A program made the translations under genes and the position numbers. The notes beneath the pieces were generated by a model. That model ran no database searches, had not been told where the DNA came from, and worked only from the letters and a program-made list of their open reading frames with translations. 64,000 nucleotides of DNA from Bartonella vinsonii subsp. berkhoffii ATCC 51672 (lineage in GTDB: Bacteria > Pseudomonadota > Alphaproteobacteria > Rhizobiales > Rhizobiaceae). How positions within the stretch are numbered: position 1 is the first letter of the stretch; the number at the start of each line of letters is the position of its first letter. The stretch covers positions 62,001-126,000 of the forward strand of contig NZ_CADEAK010000001.1 in NCBI RefSeq assembly GCF_902825225.1, written 5' to 3'. Positions 33,315-44,336 of the stretch are shown piece by piece.

Positions 33315-33902
33315 TTAACGCCATCCACATGTTTTCAATTGCTGTTCATACTTTCTGGACAAGTTTTCCATACGCTGTGCTGCCTGTGCAAGTGCTGTAG
33401 AGACATAACCTCCACTGCGTGCATAAGCCCCATGCCCCATATGGTAATTTAAGTAAAGGCTATAGGCGTCATTAACTCTTACACCATTGCGTTGAACAGT
33501 CCGGCGATGATACCAAGCAACAAAATCAGCAGCATCTGCAAAATTTGTACGCCGCGCATAAGGTCTTCCTGCGGAACGGAGATACATTGCCCATGTACTA
33601 TCAAGTGCTTGAGAATAGCCATACGCCGTCGATCGGCGCTTCCATGGAATAAAACCAAGAAGTTTTGTGCGCCCAGGACGTGCATTGTGACGAAAATTCG
33701 ATTCCATATTAATAGTTGCAAGAATAATAGACATAGGAATTCCGTAACGCATTTCAGCACGTTTAGAAGCCCTTCCCCAATTATCAAAAAAACCATCTTT
33801 CTGCGCTAAAATAGCACAAGCATTGTTGGTATATCTCGGAGGTGTTGTTGCACATCCCTCCAGCAAAAACACCAATGCTCCTAAAAACAAAAGGTGTCGC
33901 AT
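33315..33902 (-). CDS. Lytic transglycosylase-like lipoprotein
   Basis: A 195-residue exported protein. The N-terminus is a short hydrophobic signal ending in LLEGC, a lipobox-like site with Cys17 as probable lipid anchor. The core contains PMSIILATINMESNFRHNARPG, in which E67 aligns with the catalytic Glu of SLT-type transglycosylases, and AYGYSQALDSTWAMYL, the GxSQ-type second motif. NYHMGHGAY corresponds to the third conserved block. It probably cleaves peptidoglycan in the periplasm. The exact subfamily and the need for lipidation are inferred. It is monocistronic, next to rmuC on the same strand with about 100 bp between. Confidence 0.86.
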   Translation of the reverse strand: MRHLLFLGALVFLLEGCATTPPRYTNNACAILAQKDGFFDNWGRASKRAEMRYGIPMSIILATINMESNFRHNARPGRTKLLGFIPWKRRSTAYGYSQALDSTWAMYLRSAGRPYARRTNFADAADFVAWYHRRTVQRNGVRVNDAYSLYLNYHMGHGAYARSGGYVSTALAQAAQRMENLSRKYEQQLKTCGWR

Positions 33903-33999
33903 ATCTTTATTCCTCTCACTAGGAAATGTAACGAGATATGGATACTAAAAAATTATTACTAATCAATAAAGAACTCTCGTTGTGCTGGAAAGATTCACT

Positions 34000-35184
34000 T
34001 CACTCCTCATCAACCAAAGGCAATGTTTTGGGCTGAACAGGAGCGGCCATTTGCGTTGGCAAAGAGTCCTTTTCTTTTAATTCAAAAGTTTCAATACGAT
34101 TAGCCCGTTTCATAATTTTGGAGGATGATATTAAAATCGCGTCTATATCTTCACCCACTTTGTAAAAATGTTTCTGTAAGGTGCGGACACGTGTATCCAT
34201 TCGTCCAAAATCTTCCATTAATTTTGCTACTTCTGATTGAATCAAATGGGCTTGTTCACGCATTCGCGCATCTTTCATAATAGTTTGTACAACCTGAATA
34301 GATAGCATCAACAAAGACGGTGAGACAATAATCACATGCGATCGATTGGCTTTTTGTACCAATGGTTCAAAATCTTCATAGATTGTTGCAAAAATCGATT
34401 CTGATGGCACAAAGAGAAAGGCGGTATCATGTGTTTCTCCAGGAATTAAATATTTCTGCGCAATATGGCGAATATGAACTTCCATGTCGGTGCGAAATTG
34501 GCGTTCTGCTTCCTGACCCTCTTGCGGCGTTGCTGCTTTACGCATGGCATTCCAAGCTTCCAGAGGAAACTTAGCATCAATAACAAGAGAAGGGGCCTTA
34601 TTCGGCATGTGAATGAGACAATCTGGTCGTTTTCCATTTGAAAGAACTGCCTGAAAAACATAAGTATTAGCCGGCAAAGCATCGGCAATAATTGCTTCCA
34701 TCCTCCCCTGACCAAAAGTACCACGCGTCTGCTTATTGCTTAAAATAGCCTGCAACTGAACAACTTGTCCCGTAAGCGATTGAATATTATTTTGTGCCGC
34801 ATCAATGACCGCTAAACGCTCTTGTAAACGATTCAAATTTTCATAAGTAGATTTGGTTTGCACCTGAAGTGTTTGTCCCAAATTGGTTGTCATTCCATTG
34901 AGTTGCTCACTTATAGACTTATTTAATTCAGCTTGCCTTTGACCAAAAATTTCTGCCATAGTTTGTATTCGGCCTTGCATTTCAGCTTGTGTTTTCAACA
35001 ATGTCTCCATCTGTATTTGCGCTTCACGAGTGCGTTCAGCAATTTCACTTTCCAAAAGTCCCTTTTTTCGATGAGAATGCATCAACATAAAAAAGGTTAA
35101 GCAAACCATTATAAATAAAAACAAAATCACCAATTGAACTAAAGATCCATCAATAAGTAGCAAAGAAGAAAACGAATCAAACAT
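34000..35184 (-). CDS. rmuC: DNA recombination protein RmuC
   Basis: RmuC-family proteins limit inversions and recombination at short repeats; a nuclease-like fold is known but the substrate is not settled. The 394 residues have one N-terminal membrane helix (about 10-35), a long coiled coil (about 40-160, rich in Gln/Glu/Leu) and the conserved RmuC domain. The domain includes GRMEAIIADALP, PDCLIHMPN, VIDAKFPLEAW and DTAFLFVPSESIFATIYE. The stop is at 34000, leaving a C-terminal tail of about 40 residues. It is divergent from def across 117 bp, the usual rhizobial arrangement. Confidence 0.94.
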   Translation of the reverse strand: MFDSFSSLLLIDGSLVQLVILFLFIMVCLTFFMLMHSHRKKGLLESEIAERTREAQIQMETLLKTQAEMQGRIQTMAEIFGQRQAELNKSISEQLNGMTTNLGQTLQVQTKSTYENLNRLQERLAVIDAAQNNIQSLTGQVVQLQAILSNKQTRGTFGQGRMEAIIADALPANTYVFQAVLSNGKRPDCLIHMPNKAPSLVIDAKFPLEAWNAMRKAATPQEGQEAERQFRTDMEVHIRHIAQKYLIPGETHDTAFLFVPSESIFATIYEDFEPLVQKANRSHVIIVSPSLLMLSIQVVQTIMKDARMREQAHLIQSEVAKLMEDFGRMDTRVRTLQKHFYKVGEDIDAILISSSKIMKRANRIETFELKEKDSLPTQMAAPVQPKTLPLVDEE

Positions 35185-35301
35185 GAGAAGTAATATAACG
35201 CTCTTATCGTCAAAAAGCGCGCAAGAATCTGTTATTTAATCAGTGTAAGAATCTGTTATTTAAATATTGACCCATAACACACCATTATTTAATCTACGCT
35301 T

Positions 35302-35832
35302 ATGCCACTTAAATCTTTAGTTACCTTACCTGATCCGATTTTACGGGAAATATCCAAACCTGTTGAGCATATTGATTCAGCTCTCCAGCAGCTTGCTGAT
35401 GACATGCTGGAGACTATGTATCATGCTAAAGGTGTTGGTCTTGCTGCTATTCAGATCGGCATACCACTACGTATGTTGGTCATTGATGTCTCTGGAAACG
35501 ATGACGCGAAAAATCCACTTGTTATTATAAATCCTGAAATTTTATGGCTTTCAGAAGAACGGAGTATTTACAAAGAAGGCTGCCTTTCCATTCCTGAATA
35601 TTATGCAGAAGTTGAACGTCCAAAACGCCTTTGTGTTCGCTATCAAGATCATGAAGGAAAACAAACAGAAATTGAAGCAGACAATCTCTTAGCTACTTGT
35701 TTACAACACGAAATTGACCATTTAAATGGCTGTCTTTTTATTGACCATATTTCGAAACTCAAACGTGATATGGTGATACGAAAATTTAAAAAACGCGCAA
35801 AAGAAAAAAAGACAGAGGAAGCACTTTTGTAA
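35302..35832 (+). CDS. def: Peptide deformylase
   Basis: Fe2+-dependent hydrolase that removes the formyl group from nascent proteins. The 176 residues have all three motifs: [10 protein letters not shown] (44-53), EGCLSIP (92-98, ligand C94) and QHEIDHLNG (135-143, ligands H136 and H140, catalytic E137). It begins at ATG 35302 and its stop shares a base with the fmt start, so def and fmt are coupled. This pairs the formylation and deformylation steps in one operon. Confidence 0.98.
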   Translation: MPLKSLVTLPDPILREISKPVEHIDSALQQLADDMLETMYHAKGVGLAAIQIGIPLRMLVIDVSGNDDAKNPLVIINPEILWLSEERSIYKEGCLSIPEYYAEVERPKRLCVRYQDHEGKQTEIEADNLLATCLQHEIDHLNGCLFIDHISKLKRDMVIRKFKKRAKEKKTEEALL

Positions 35833-36761
35833 TGGCATTACGATTAAGTTTTATGGGAACGCCTGATTTTTCTGTTCCCATTTTACATGCTTTGTTGGAT
35901 GCTGGTCATGAGATTGTAGCTGTTTACAGTCAACCCCCTCGTCCAGCGGGACGTCGTGGTCTTAAGCTCATCCCCTCACCTGTGCAAAATGCAGCACAAG
36001 AAAAATCCATTCCTGTATTCACACCTCAAACACTTAAAACAGCTGAACAGCAAGCCCAATTTGCGGCACTTTGTGTTGATGCTGCTGTTGTTGTTGCCTA
36101 TGGACTTCTCTTACCGAAAGCCATTCTTGAAATACCCCGTTTTGGTTGTTTTAATGCCCATGCTTCACTTTTACCACGTTGGCGCGGCGCTGCACCTATT
36201 CAACGTGCAATTATGGCTGGTGATAAAGAAACGGGAATGATGATTATGAAAATGGATGAAGGACTGGATACGGGGCCTATCGCGCTTTCCCATTCTATCC
36301 CGATCACCGATAACATGACAACCTTTGAACTTTCAAATAAACTCTCACAGATAGGGGCAAAACTTATGATAGAAGCTCTATCGGCTCTTGAAAAAGGACA
36401 GCTTAAACTGACCCCACAATCAGGAAAAGATATAACCTATGCCTCCAAAATCAAAAAGGAAGAGACCCGCATTGATTGGACAAAGCCTGCCGAACTTATT
36501 CATAGGCATATCCGCGCACTTTCCCCCTCTCCTGGTTGCTGGTGTAACATGCATATTGGTGATAGAGAAGAACGTGTGAAAATTCTTGGAAGTCGTTTAA
36601 CGACAGGCCCTTCTCTTGAAATTGGTCGGAGAGAACCAAATTCTTTGATTATCCATTGCGGACAAGGACGTCTTGAAATAACATCTCTGCAAAGATCTGG
36701 TAGTAAAACCCTTGATAGCGCAACATTCTTGCGAGGCGCTCATATTTCTGCTGTTTTTTAA
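35832..36761 (+). CDS. fmt: Methionyl-tRNA formyltransferase
   Basis: Formylates Met-tRNA(fMet) with 10-formyl-tetrahydrofolate so that IF2 can select it. The 309 residues show [27 protein letters not shown] at the N-terminus, the catalytic region [20 protein letters not shown] with Asn and His, and DEGLDTGPI with Asp. A C-terminal OB-like tRNA-binding domain follows from about residue 205. It overlaps def by one base, and truA follows one base after its stop. Confidence 0.98.
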   Translation: MALRLSFMGTPDFSVPILHALLDAGHEIVAVYSQPPRPAGRRGLKLIPSPVQNAAQEKSIPVFTPQTLKTAEQQAQFAALCVDAAVVVAYGLLLPKAILEIPRFGCFNAHASLLPRWRGAAPIQRAIMAGDKETGMMIMKMDEGLDTGPIALSHSIPITDNMTTFELSNKLSQIGAKLMIEALSALEKGQLKLTPQSGKDITYASKIKKEETRIDWTKPAELIHRHIRALSPSPGCWCNMHIGDREERVKILGSRLTTGPSLEIGRREPNSLIIHCGQGRLEITSLQRSGSKTLDSATFLRGAHISAVF

Positions 36762-36762
36762 T

Positions 36763-37506
36763 ATGCCCCGTTTTAAACTCACTCTTGAATATGATGGCTC
36801 AAACTATGCTGGTTGGCAGCGCCAAGCAGAGTTGCACACCGTACAAGGGACTCTCGAACAAGCCATTTTTTGCTTCTGTGGACAACAATTGACCATCACG
36901 ACAGCGGGTCGAACTGATGCAGGTGTACACGCTACGGGACAAGTTGCGCATGTTGATTTTGAAAAAAACTGGGGCTCCCATACTGTTCGCGATGCACTCA
37001 ATGCGCATTTACAAAAACAGGGGGAGAGTACTTCGATTTTGGAAGTAGAAAACGTTCCGGATAGCTTTGATGCACGATTTTCCGCAATCAAACGCCATTA
37101 CCTTTTTAAAATTCTCAATCGTCGCTCTCCCCCCGCTCTAAATGCTAAACGTGTATGGTGGTTGCCAAAACCCCTTAATGCTGAAGCCATGCATGAAGCT
37201 GCCCAAAAACTTGTAGGGCAACACGATTTTACCACTTTTCGCTCTGCACATTGCCAAGCCAAAAGCCCTATTCGCACTTTAGAGCGTCTTGATGTTCAAA
37301 GAGAAGGAGAAGAGATCTTTCTCTATGCACAAGCCCGCTCTTTTCTTCATCATCAAATTCGTTCCTTTGCAGGAAGCCTCATGGAAGTAGGTGTCGGACG
37401 CTGGACAGCAAACGATCTTGAAGCAGCTCTTCACGCTAAAGATCGCACACGTTGTGGTGTTGTCGCACCGCCTTCAGGACTTTATTTGACTAAAGTGGAA
37501 TATTAG
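36763..37506 (+). CDS. truA: tRNA pseudouridine(38-40) synthase
   Basis: Isomerises uridines 38-40 in the anticodon arm of many tRNAs. The 247-residue chain from ATG 36763 starts [20 protein letters not shown]. Catalytic D52 lies in [17 protein letters not shown], and [19 protein letters not shown] is the conserved C-terminal motif. The frame is open upstream inside fmt, but the family starts at this ATG, which lies one base after the fmt stop. It is the last gene of def-fmt-truA and converges on the LOG-family gene. Confidence 0.97.
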   Translation: MPRFKLTLEYDGSNYAGWQRQAELHTVQGTLEQAIFCFCGQQLTITTAGRTDAGVHATGQVAHVDFEKNWGSHTVRDALNAHLQKQGESTSILEVENVPDSFDARFSAIKRHYLFKILNRRSPPALNAKRVWWLPKPLNAEAMHEAAQKLVGQHDFTTFRSAHCQAKSPIRTLERLDVQREGEEIFLYAQARSFLHHQIRSFAGSLMEVGVGRWTANDLEAALHAKDRTRCGVVAPPSGLYLTKVEY

Positions 37507-37538
37507 CTTTCCTGCAAAGTGGCTTCTTCAACAACGAT

Positions 37539-38402
37539 TTAAGAAAGCTTATAAAAGACACGGATTTCTTCAAAAGCTTCTGCTGCTGTATTGACAAATG
37601 TGATCAGTGTAAGATCTGAAGGAGAGATCGTCCCTTGCGCTGATAAATAACCAAAATTAATCGCGTTATCCCAAAATTCTTTTCCAAATAACAAAATCGG
37701 AACCCGTTTCATCCGTCCCGTTTGTATTAAAGTTAACGTCTCAAACAACTCATCCAGAGTACCAAATCCTCCAGGGAAAACAGCTAATGCTTTTGCGCGC
37801 ATTAAAAAATGCATTTTACGTATCCCTAAATAATGAAAATTAAAACATAAATGCGGAGATACATAAGAATTAGGCGATTGTTCATGGGGTAAAACAACAT
37901 TCAAACCAATCGTTGGTGCACCCACATCAGAAGCACCACGATTTCCTGCTTCCATGACTCCTGGTCCTCCCCCTGTGACAACCACAAATTCACGATACTC
38001 AGTTGTAGCAGAATAGCATGAGCACAAACGTGCAAACTCCCTAGCCTCATTGTAATAATGCGAAAGAGCATGCAAATTTTTCTTTTGTGTTTCATTTTTT
38101 GCCGCCCACGCTTCTTGTCCAGGTCGAGGAATACGCGCACCACCAAATAAAACAACAGTTGATTGAATATCATATTCTTGAAGCGTTATTTCTGGTTTTA
38201 AAAATTCAAGACAAAGACGTTGTGAACGTAGTTCAGAACGCATCATAAACTCTTGATCAATATAAGCCAAACGATAAGTAGGCGAACGCATTTGTGCTGA
38301 ATCAGAGACCTCACATCCCTGTTGTAAAGCATCCTTCACATGGAGAAGTGGTGCCCAATTTTTTTGTTCTTCTTCTCTTTTTTCTTTATAGCCTTTTTTC
38401 AT
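37539..38402 (-). CDS. LOG family protein (TIGR00730-like Rossmann fold)
   Basis: A 287-residue protein. It has the two signatures of the 'lysine decarboxylase-like' LOG family: GGGPGVMEAGNRGA (phosphoribose binding) and PGGFGTLDELFETLTLIQ, with the catalytic Arg/Glu pair expected in these motifs. Some members are cytokinin-activating nucleotide 5'-monophosphate phosphoribohydrolases and others hydrolyse AMP or related nucleotides. The substrate here is not determined. The N-terminal roughly 90 residues are an extension typical of the longer bacterial subgroup. It is not a lysine decarboxylase despite older annotation. Convergent with truA. Confidence 0.88.
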   Translation of the reverse strand: MKKGYKEKREEEQKNWAPLLHVKDALQQGCEVSDSAQMRSPTYRLAYIDQEFMMRSELRSQRLCLEFLKPEITLQEYDIQSTVVLFGGARIPRPGQEAWAAKNETQKKNLHALSHYYNEAREFARLCSCYSATTEYREFVVVTGGGPGVMEAGNRGASDVGAPTIGLNVVLPHEQSPNSYVSPHLCFNFHYLGIRKMHFLMRAKALAVFPGGFGTLDELFETLTLIQTGRMKRVPILLFGKEFWDNAINFGYLSAQGTISPSDLTLITFVNTAAEAFEEIRVFYKLS

Positions 38403-38509
38403 ATACCTACCCTATTTCTTTATTATTTTATTTGACTGAAAACATTTCTTCGCGTAGGTCATAAAGAGTAAATCTTGAAGCTTTCAACTTATTTAACGGA
38501 ACTCTAGTC

Positions 38510-39358
38510 ATGACTCATCTCGCACAACTTGAAATGGTTATTGAAAAAGCATTTGACGACCGTAATTCTATCGATACCACCACAAAGGGTGAAATTCGCG
38601 AGAGTGTTGAGGATGCATTAAACCTTCTTGATAAAGGTGAGATCCGTGTTGCAGAACGTCAAAAAAATGGACAATGGCATGTTCATCAATGGTTGAAAAA
38701 AGCCGTCCTTCTCTCTTTTCGGCTTAATCCTATGCAAATTATTTCTGGTGGAACAAATGGAACATCTTGGTGGGATAAAGTCCCTTCGAAATTTTCTGGT
38801 TGGCAAGAAGCGGACTTTAAAAAAGCTGATTTTCGTTCCGTCCCTGGAGCAATTGTACGCCATTCTGCCTACATTTCTCCCAATGTCATCTTGATGCCCT
38901 CCTTTGTAAATCTTGGTGCCTTTATCGGTGAGAGAACAATGGTTGATACATGGACTACCGTTGGCTCTTGCGCACAAATTGGTAAACATGTTCATCTTTC
39001 TGGTGGCGTTGGAATTGGAGGTGTTTTAGAACCACTACAAGCAAATCCAACGATTATTGAAGATCATTGTTTTATCGGCGCACGATCTGAAATCGTTGAA
39101 GGCTGTATTATCCGTGAAGGCGCTGTTTTAGGAATGGGAGTCTTTATTGGAAAATCTACAAAGATCATTGATCGTACAACAGGTGAAATTTTTATAGGCG
39201 AAGTCCCTGCCTACTCTGTCGTTGTTCCAGGTTCTCTTCCCAGCAAACCATTACCAAACGGTGAAGCAGGTCCAAATCTTTATTGCGCTGTTATAGTCAA
39301 ACGCGTTGATCAAAAAACACGAGAAAAAACATCCATTAATGATCTTTTGCGTGATTAA
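38510..39358 (+). CDS. dapD: 2,3,4,5-tetrahydropyridine-2,6-dicarboxylate N-succinyltransferase
   Basis: Succinylates tetrahydrodipicolinate with succinyl-CoA in the lysine/meso-diaminopimelate route. The 282 residues comprise an N-terminal helical domain (1-100) and a left-handed parallel beta-helix of hexapeptide repeats (about 105-235, for example [24 protein letters not shown] and [25 protein letters not shown]). It starts at ATG 38510. dapE, the later desuccinylase, is at 59.2 kb, so both steps of the succinylase branch are present but not clustered. Confidence 0.98.
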   Translation: MTHLAQLEMVIEKAFDDRNSIDTTTKGEIRESVEDALNLLDKGEIRVAERQKNGQWHVHQWLKKAVLLSFRLNPMQIISGGTNGTSWWDKVPSKFSGWQEADFKKADFRSVPGAIVRHSAYISPNVILMPSFVNLGAFIGERTMVDTWTTVGSCAQIGKHVHLSGGVGIGGVLEPLQANPTIIEDHCFIGARSEIVEGCIIREGAVLGMGVFIGKSTKIIDRTTGEIFIGEVPAYSVVVPGSLPSKPLPNGEAGPNLYCAVIVKRVDQKTREKTSINDLLRD

Positions 39359-39395
39359 AAATTACGCCTCAAAATTCTTTGTTCTTTAAAAAGCG

Positions 39396-39429
39396 TAATC
39401 AATAAGGGAGAAAGCTCACTTATTGATTA
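39396..39429. terminator. Probable bidirectional terminator between dapD and lepA
   Basis: TAATCAATAAG (39396-39406) and CTTATTGATTA (39419-39429) form a perfect 11-bp stem with a 12-nt loop between the convergent genes, overlapping the lepA stop. On the plus strand it is followed by TTTATTCATTTT. The stem is AT-rich, so efficiency is uncertain. An alternative shorter stem ATTACGC/GCGTAAT (39361-39367 / 39393-39399) overlaps it. Confidence 0.55.
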
Positions 39430-41232
39430 TTTATTCATTTTAAGCGCTTGAATAAAAGCTGATTGCGGAATTTCTACTTTTCCGAATTGGCGCATCCGCT
39501 TTTTGCCTTCTTTTTGCTTTTCCAAAAGTTTGCGCTTACGCGTCACATCACCCCCGTAACATTTAGCCGTTACATCTTTACGCAACGCACGAATTGTCTC
39601 GCGTGCAATGATTTTACCGCCAATTGCTGCTTGAACCGGAATCTGAAACATATGCTGAGGAATAAGATCTTTTAGTTTTTCACACATTGAACGTCCGCGT
39701 TTTTCTGCAATCGTGCGGTGCACAAGCATCGACAATGCATCAATAGACTCTCCATTTACCAAAATAGACATTTTAACCAAATCGCCCTCTGCATAATCTG
39801 TCATTTGATAATCGAAGGAAGCATATCCCTTCGAGATTGACTTTAAACGATCATAAAAATCAAAAACAACTTCATTCAGCGGCAAATCGTATGTAACCAT
39901 AGCGCGCGTTCCTACATAGGACAAACTCACTTGGACCCCCCGTCGTTCTTGGCAAAGCTCTAAAATTGCACCAAGATAGTTATCAGGAGTCATGATTGTT
40001 GCCCGAATCCATGGTTCTTCAATGGAAGAAATTTTAACAACATCAGACATATCGGCTGGATTATGCAATTCTTTGACAGAACCATCATTCATATTCATGC
40101 GATATACAACCGAAGGCGCTGTCGCAATGAGATCTAAATTAAATTCACGTTCTAATCGCTCTTGAATAATTTCGAGATGAAGAAGCCCTAAAAATCCACA
40201 ACGAAAGCCAAACCCTAAAGCTGCCGATGTTTCTATTTCAAAGGAAAAACTCGCATCATTTAAACGCAACTTTCCCATGGCTGCACGCAAATCTTCAAAA
40301 TCAGCAGCATCAATGGGAAAAAGTCCACAAAAGACAACCGGTTGTGCAGGTTTAAAACCAGACAGTGCCTCTTCACAAGGGCGCCGTTCTTCCGTAATGG
40401 TATCACCAACCCGCGTATCAGCAACTTCTTTAATAGAGGCTGTTATAAAACCAATTTCCCCTGGTCCTAATTCATCAACATGAACCATTTTGGGAGTAAA
40501 GACTCCAACCCGTTCAACGGGATATTTTGCTCCTGTTCCCATCATGCGAATGGTTTGTCCCTTTTTTAACACACCATCAATCACACGCACCAAAACAATG
40601 ACACCAAGGTAACTATCGTACCAACTATCAACCAACATTGCTTTTAAAGGCTTGTTAACATCACCAGTACGTGGAGATGGCAACTGTGTAACAATCGCTT
40701 CCAAAACATCAGGAACACCTATACCTGTTTTTGCTGATATTTCGACGGCTTCAGAGGTATCAATGCCAATCACATCTTCAACTTGCTCTTTAACACGTTC
40801 AGGTTCTGCTGCTGGAAGGTCAACCTTATTGAGTACAACAACCAATTCATGAGAATTATCAATCGCTTGATAAACATTCGCCAATGTTTGTGCTTCTACA
40901 CCTTGGCTCGCATCTACAACCAAAAGTGAACCTTCACAAGCTGCCAATGAACGCGATACTTCATAAGCAAAATCAACGTGACCAGGTGTATCAATAAGAT
41001 TTAAAATATAGGTCTCACCATCCTTTGCTTTATAGTGTAAACGCACTGTTTGTGCTTTAATAGTAATTCCACGTTCACGTTCAATATCCATGGAATCGAG
41101 CACTTGCTCTTTCATTTCTCGTGTCTCAAGCCCACCTGTCATTTGAATCAGACGATCAGCTAAAGTCGACTTTCCATGGTCAATATGCGCCACAATGGAA
41201 AAATTACGGATAAACTTACGATCTATTGTCAT
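39427..41232 (-). CDS. lepA: Elongation factor 4 (LepA)
   Basis: Translational GTPase that acts on stalled or mis-translocated ribosomes. The 601 residues from ATG 41232 have G1 AHIDHGKST (15-23), G3 DTPGHVDF, G4 NKVDLP and the LepA-specific C-terminal domain ending [30 protein letters not shown]. The frame extends to a TTG at 41268, but the family begins [13 protein letters not shown] and no better ribosome site supports the longer form. It is convergent with dapD. Nothing unusual is seen. Confidence 0.96.
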   Translation of the reverse strand: MTIDRKFIRNFSIVAHIDHGKSTLADRLIQMTGGLETREMKEQVLDSMDIERERGITIKAQTVRLHYKAKDGETYILNLIDTPGHVDFAYEVSRSLAACEGSLLVVDASQGVEAQTLANVYQAIDNSHELVVVLNKVDLPAAEPERVKEQVEDVIGIDTSEAVEISAKTGIGVPDVLEAIVTQLPSPRTGDVNKPLKAMLVDSWYDSYLGVIVLVRVIDGVLKKGQTIRMMGTGAKYPVERVGVFTPKMVHVDELGPGEIGFITASIKEVADTRVGDTITEERRPCEEALSGFKPAQPVVFCGLFPIDAADFEDLRAAMGKLRLNDASFSFEIETSAALGFGFRCGFLGLLHLEIIQERLEREFNLDLIATAPSVVYRMNMNDGSVKELHNPADMSDVVKISSIEEPWIRATIMTPDNYLGAILELCQERRGVQVSLSYVGTRAMVTYDLPLNEVVFDFYDRLKSISKGYASFDYQMTDYAEGDLVKMSILVNGESIDALSMLVHRTIAEKRGRSMCEKLKDLIPQHMFQIPVQAAIGGKIIARETIRALRKDVTAKCYGGDVTRKRKLLEKQKEGKKRMRQFGKVEIPQSAFIQALKMNK

Positions 41233-41268
41233 ACGAGGCGATTTAGCAAAGAATGATACAAAACGCAA

Positions 41269-41796
41269 AGTCCAATTATGTTTCTTTGAAAAGCTTTCGA
41301 AAAATACGAAGGAAAAGAGCCTCTAGGAACACAATTTCTCATAATCTAAAAATGAAACCTTTGTAAAATGAATACCAATGATTCATAAAAACGCAATACT
41401 CTCAACTTTCTTATATCCATTAAACCTTCTCTCTCTTATGCGTAGATAATACTCGAAATGCATATAGAGCTTAGACTTATGATAAAATATGCAAAAATTA
41501 TTGCTATTTGTACATAATAACCCACTTTTTTCATTTTACACAAAATAAAAAAGCTTCATATCTGAGCAGTTCATCTTCTTATCTGTTAAAACTTCAAAAA
41601 TACGCTCTCTTGCATAAGCTCGCTTTAAACAAGCATATTTCCTAAAAGATTTCTTCTTCTTTTATCTAAAAGTGAAAAGCATAAAGAATCTGCTTAGTTT
41701 TGTTGAAAAAACAACAAAAATAAAATCTCTTTAAGTAAAAAGATCATGAAACAAACGCATGACAAGAGAGAGGCAAAGTTAATCAATTTTTCTCAA
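41269..41796. other. Gene-free AT-rich spacer between lepA and the EamA gene
   Basis: These 528 bp (564 counted from the chosen lepA start) hold no supported gene, tRNA or obvious palindrome. They must contain the lepA promoter and the 3' end of the EamA gene transcript. Possibly a decayed gene, but no family sequence was recognised. Confidence 0.4.
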
Positions 41797-42693
41797 TCAC
41801 TTTATCTTTTTACGCCATTGTGAAGGTTGTAATTCAGCCACGACGATCCCAATCAGGATAAGCGCTCCCCCCAATAAAGCTAAAGGGGACAAACGTTCAC
41901 CAGCTAAACGCCCAACAATACCAGCCCATATAGGTTCACCTGCGTAAATAAGTGTTGCACGCGTAGGCGAAATAGACTTTTGTGCCCAATTCATTGCTAA
42001 TTGAATGATGGCACTCATCAATGCCAATCCTATACCGATACTTACCCATATCCATGAAAATTCAGGAATGCTTTCACCCATAAAAGGCATAGAGAAAAAT
42101 GAAAAAAGACCACCAATAAATAACTGTATAATCGTTACACGTCGACTATCAACTTTGTTGGCAAACATTCCAATAAGTATAACTTCTCCAGCAATTGCCA
42201 AAGCACCTAACAAAGTCAGAATTTCACCTTTTGAAAAATCAAAACTTCCCGGTTTTTGTCCAGAAATAAGTATAAGCCCAATAAAAGCAAAAACAATACC
42301 GATCCAACACGCTAAACGGGGAGGTTTTTTAAAAACAATCCATTGTAATATTGGAACTATCGGAACATAAAGTGCCGTGATAAAAGCCGATTGACTGCTA
42401 ATAATTGTTTGAAGCCCCATAGCTTGCAAAGCGTAACCAAAAAACATCCCTAAACCAATAGCCATACCAGCAAAAATTTCATAAGCTGTTACGCCTTTCA
42501 TAGAGCGCCAAAAAATCGTCCCACATAGCAGTGATGCAACGATAAAGCGGAATCCAACAAAAAAGAGAGGACCGCTATAGCGTACCGCTATGTGAATCAC
42601 TAAAAAAGTAATGCCCCACAATACTGTCGCAGCAAATAACGCCAATTCTTGTTTACTTAATAACGGACGATTCAATTCTTTTATATCAACCAT
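41797..42693 (-). CDS. EamA/DMT family transporter
   Basis: A 298-residue inner-membrane protein with about ten hydrophobic helices in two repeats, the layout of the drug/metabolite transporter superfamily (paired EamA domains). Repeat one starts near FAATVLWGITFLVIHIAVRYSGPLFFVGFR and repeat two near GALAIAGEVILIGMFANKV. The chain ends with a short basic tail. Substrates of such carriers cannot be read from sequence; many export amino acids or metabolites. It lies 32 bp downstream of argB on the same strand, so the two may be co-transcribed. Confidence 0.88.
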   Translation of the reverse strand: MVDIKELNRPLLSKQELALFAATVLWGITFLVIHIAVRYSGPLFFVGFRFIVASLLCGTIFWRSMKGVTAYEIFAGMAIGLGMFFGYALQAMGLQTIISSQSAFITALYVPIVPILQWIVFKKPPRLACWIGIVFAFIGLILISGQKPGSFDFSKGEILTLLGALAIAGEVILIGMFANKVDSRRVTIIQLFIGGLFSFFSMPFMGESIPEFSWIWVSIGIGLALMSAIIQLAMNWAQKSISPTRATLIYAGEPIWAGIVGRLAGERLSPLALLGGALILIGIVVAELQPSQWRKKIK

Positions 42694-42725
42694 GAAAGGC
42701 TTCTTTCTCCAATTTTCTGGACACT

Positions 42726-43631
42726 TTATGAAACAATAAGCGTTCCAACACCTTTTTCAGTAAACAGTTCTAGCAAGACAGAATGGGGAGTTTTACCATT
42801 TAAAATCACAACACCCTCTACACCATTTTGAAGAGCCTTTATACAGGTTTCTACTTTTGGAATCATACCTCCTGAAATTGTTCCATCTCTGATAAACCTT
42901 TCAGCTTCAGAAATTGTTAATTCTTTTAAAAGTTTACCCTGTTTATCTAAAACACCAGGAACATCGGTGAGAAATAAAAGACGTTTTGCCTCTAATGCAC
43001 CGGCAATGGCTCCAGCAAAAATATCAGCATTAATATTATAGGTTTTGCCATCACGACCTGGAGCTACAGGAGCAAGAACTGGAATCATTTCAGAGCATGC
43101 CAAAAGATCCAACAATGTGCGATCAACTTCAACAGGTTCGCCAACAAATCCTAAATCTAAAACACGTTCAATATGCGAATCGGGGTCAATGACAGTTTTA
43201 TATACCTTTTCGGCAAAAACCATATTGCCATCCTTGCCGCACAACCCTATTGCCCATTCACCTTCAGCATTGATAAGAGCAACAATTTCTTTGTTTATGG
43301 AACCTGCCAAAACCATTTCAACCACTTCAACGATTCGCTCATCAGTCACGCGTAAACCGTTTTCAAATCGTGATTCAATCCCCATTTTCATTAAAATTTC
43401 AGCAATTTGAGGTCCACCACCATGAACAACAACAGGATTAATTCCTGATTGCTTCAATAGAGCAATATCACGTGCAAATGCCTGCCCTAAAGCAGCATCC
43501 CCCATAGCATGACCGCCATATTTTACAACCACTGTTTCATTTTCATATTTCTGCATATAGGGTAAAGCAGACGATAAAAATGCTGCTTGTTTTTCAAAAA
43601 CATCTGCAGCACTGTTTTCAACATCATCCAT
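42726..43631 (-). CDS. argB: Acetylglutamate kinase
   Basis: Phosphorylates N-acetylglutamate, the second step of arginine biosynthesis. The 301 residues have [10 protein letters not shown] at the nucleotide site, [11 protein letters not shown], the substrate segment [19 protein letters not shown], and the C-terminal [15 protein letters not shown]. An N-terminal helix is present as in arginine-sensitive hexameric enzymes. It starts at ATG 43631. The EamA gene follows closely. Confidence 0.96.
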   Translation of the reverse strand: MDDVENSAADVFEKQAAFLSSALPYMQKYENETVVVKYGGHAMGDAALGQAFARDIALLKQSGINPVVVHGGGPQIAEILMKMGIESRFENGLRVTDERIVEVVEMVLAGSINKEIVALINAEGEWAIGLCGKDGNMVFAEKVYKTVIDPDSHIERVLDLGFVGEPVEVDRTLLDLLACSEMIPVLAPVAPGRDGKTYNINADIFAGAIAGALEAKRLLFLTDVPGVLDKQGKLLKELTISEAERFIRDGTISGGMIPKVETCIKALQNGVEGVVILNGKTPHSVLLELFTEKGVGTLIVS

Positions 43632-44328
43632 AAAAAGAGCCTCCTCATCACTTTTTACCTTCTCTTAATGGCATTTAGAAAAAGTGAAAACGAATTTAAA
43701 ACAAGTTTTACTCTGTCCATCCCTCCTGAAAATTGTCCATCTCTCTTTGAATTATGATAAATCTAAGACAGTTTCTCTAAAAAATGGCATAAAAAATTGA
43801 ACAAAACAGGTGTACAAAATGTCATTGTTCTACAATTTATTTATAAAAATTTGGAAAAACTTTTAAGCCACACTGTATACTTAACGCAATGATTTCATCC
43901 TATACTGAGATCTTTAACAATCAACATATACAATTATACGATTTATAAAGATAATTAATCATTTTGCAGTTTAAATAAATGCCCTGAATACCGCAATCTT
44001 CTCTCCATTTCTCATTCTCTTATGATCTGCGTCAAATAAGAGAAATTGCTATATTAATAGCTCGCAAATCAATATAAGTGCGGATTGTTGATAACACCAA
44101 ATTTAGAAAAACCTTTAGCATCAACTTCTATTGTACATTGCCATATAAACTCCCTTAAAGAGCCCCATAAAGAGCAACAAAAGCATTACGAAAAAACCAA
44201 AATATCCCTTCACAAAATGAAGGTAATTTTTTTAAGCAAAGATAAAATTGAATCTCCCTCTTCTCTCTATGAAAAATTATTTTTTTTATTTCTACAGGAA
44301 TATATATCATCCATTCATGAATGCGTAT
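43632..44328. other. Long AT-rich spacer between dnaJ and argB
   Basis: These 697 bp hold no supported gene. A plus-strand frame from a TTG at 44085 runs antisense into dnaJ and resembles nothing known. Twin palindromes at the dnaJ end are listed separately. Confidence 0.4.
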
Positions 44329-44336
44329 TCATGAAT
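44313..44336. repeat. Two copies of the palindrome ATTCATGAAT at the dnaJ stop
   Basis: ATTCATGAAT occurs at 44313-44322 and 44327-44336, separated by GCGT. Each copy is itself palindromic, so the pair can form a 10-bp hairpin or act as a tandem protein site. The dnaJ stop codon lies in one copy. No T-tract follows. Confidence 0.6.
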
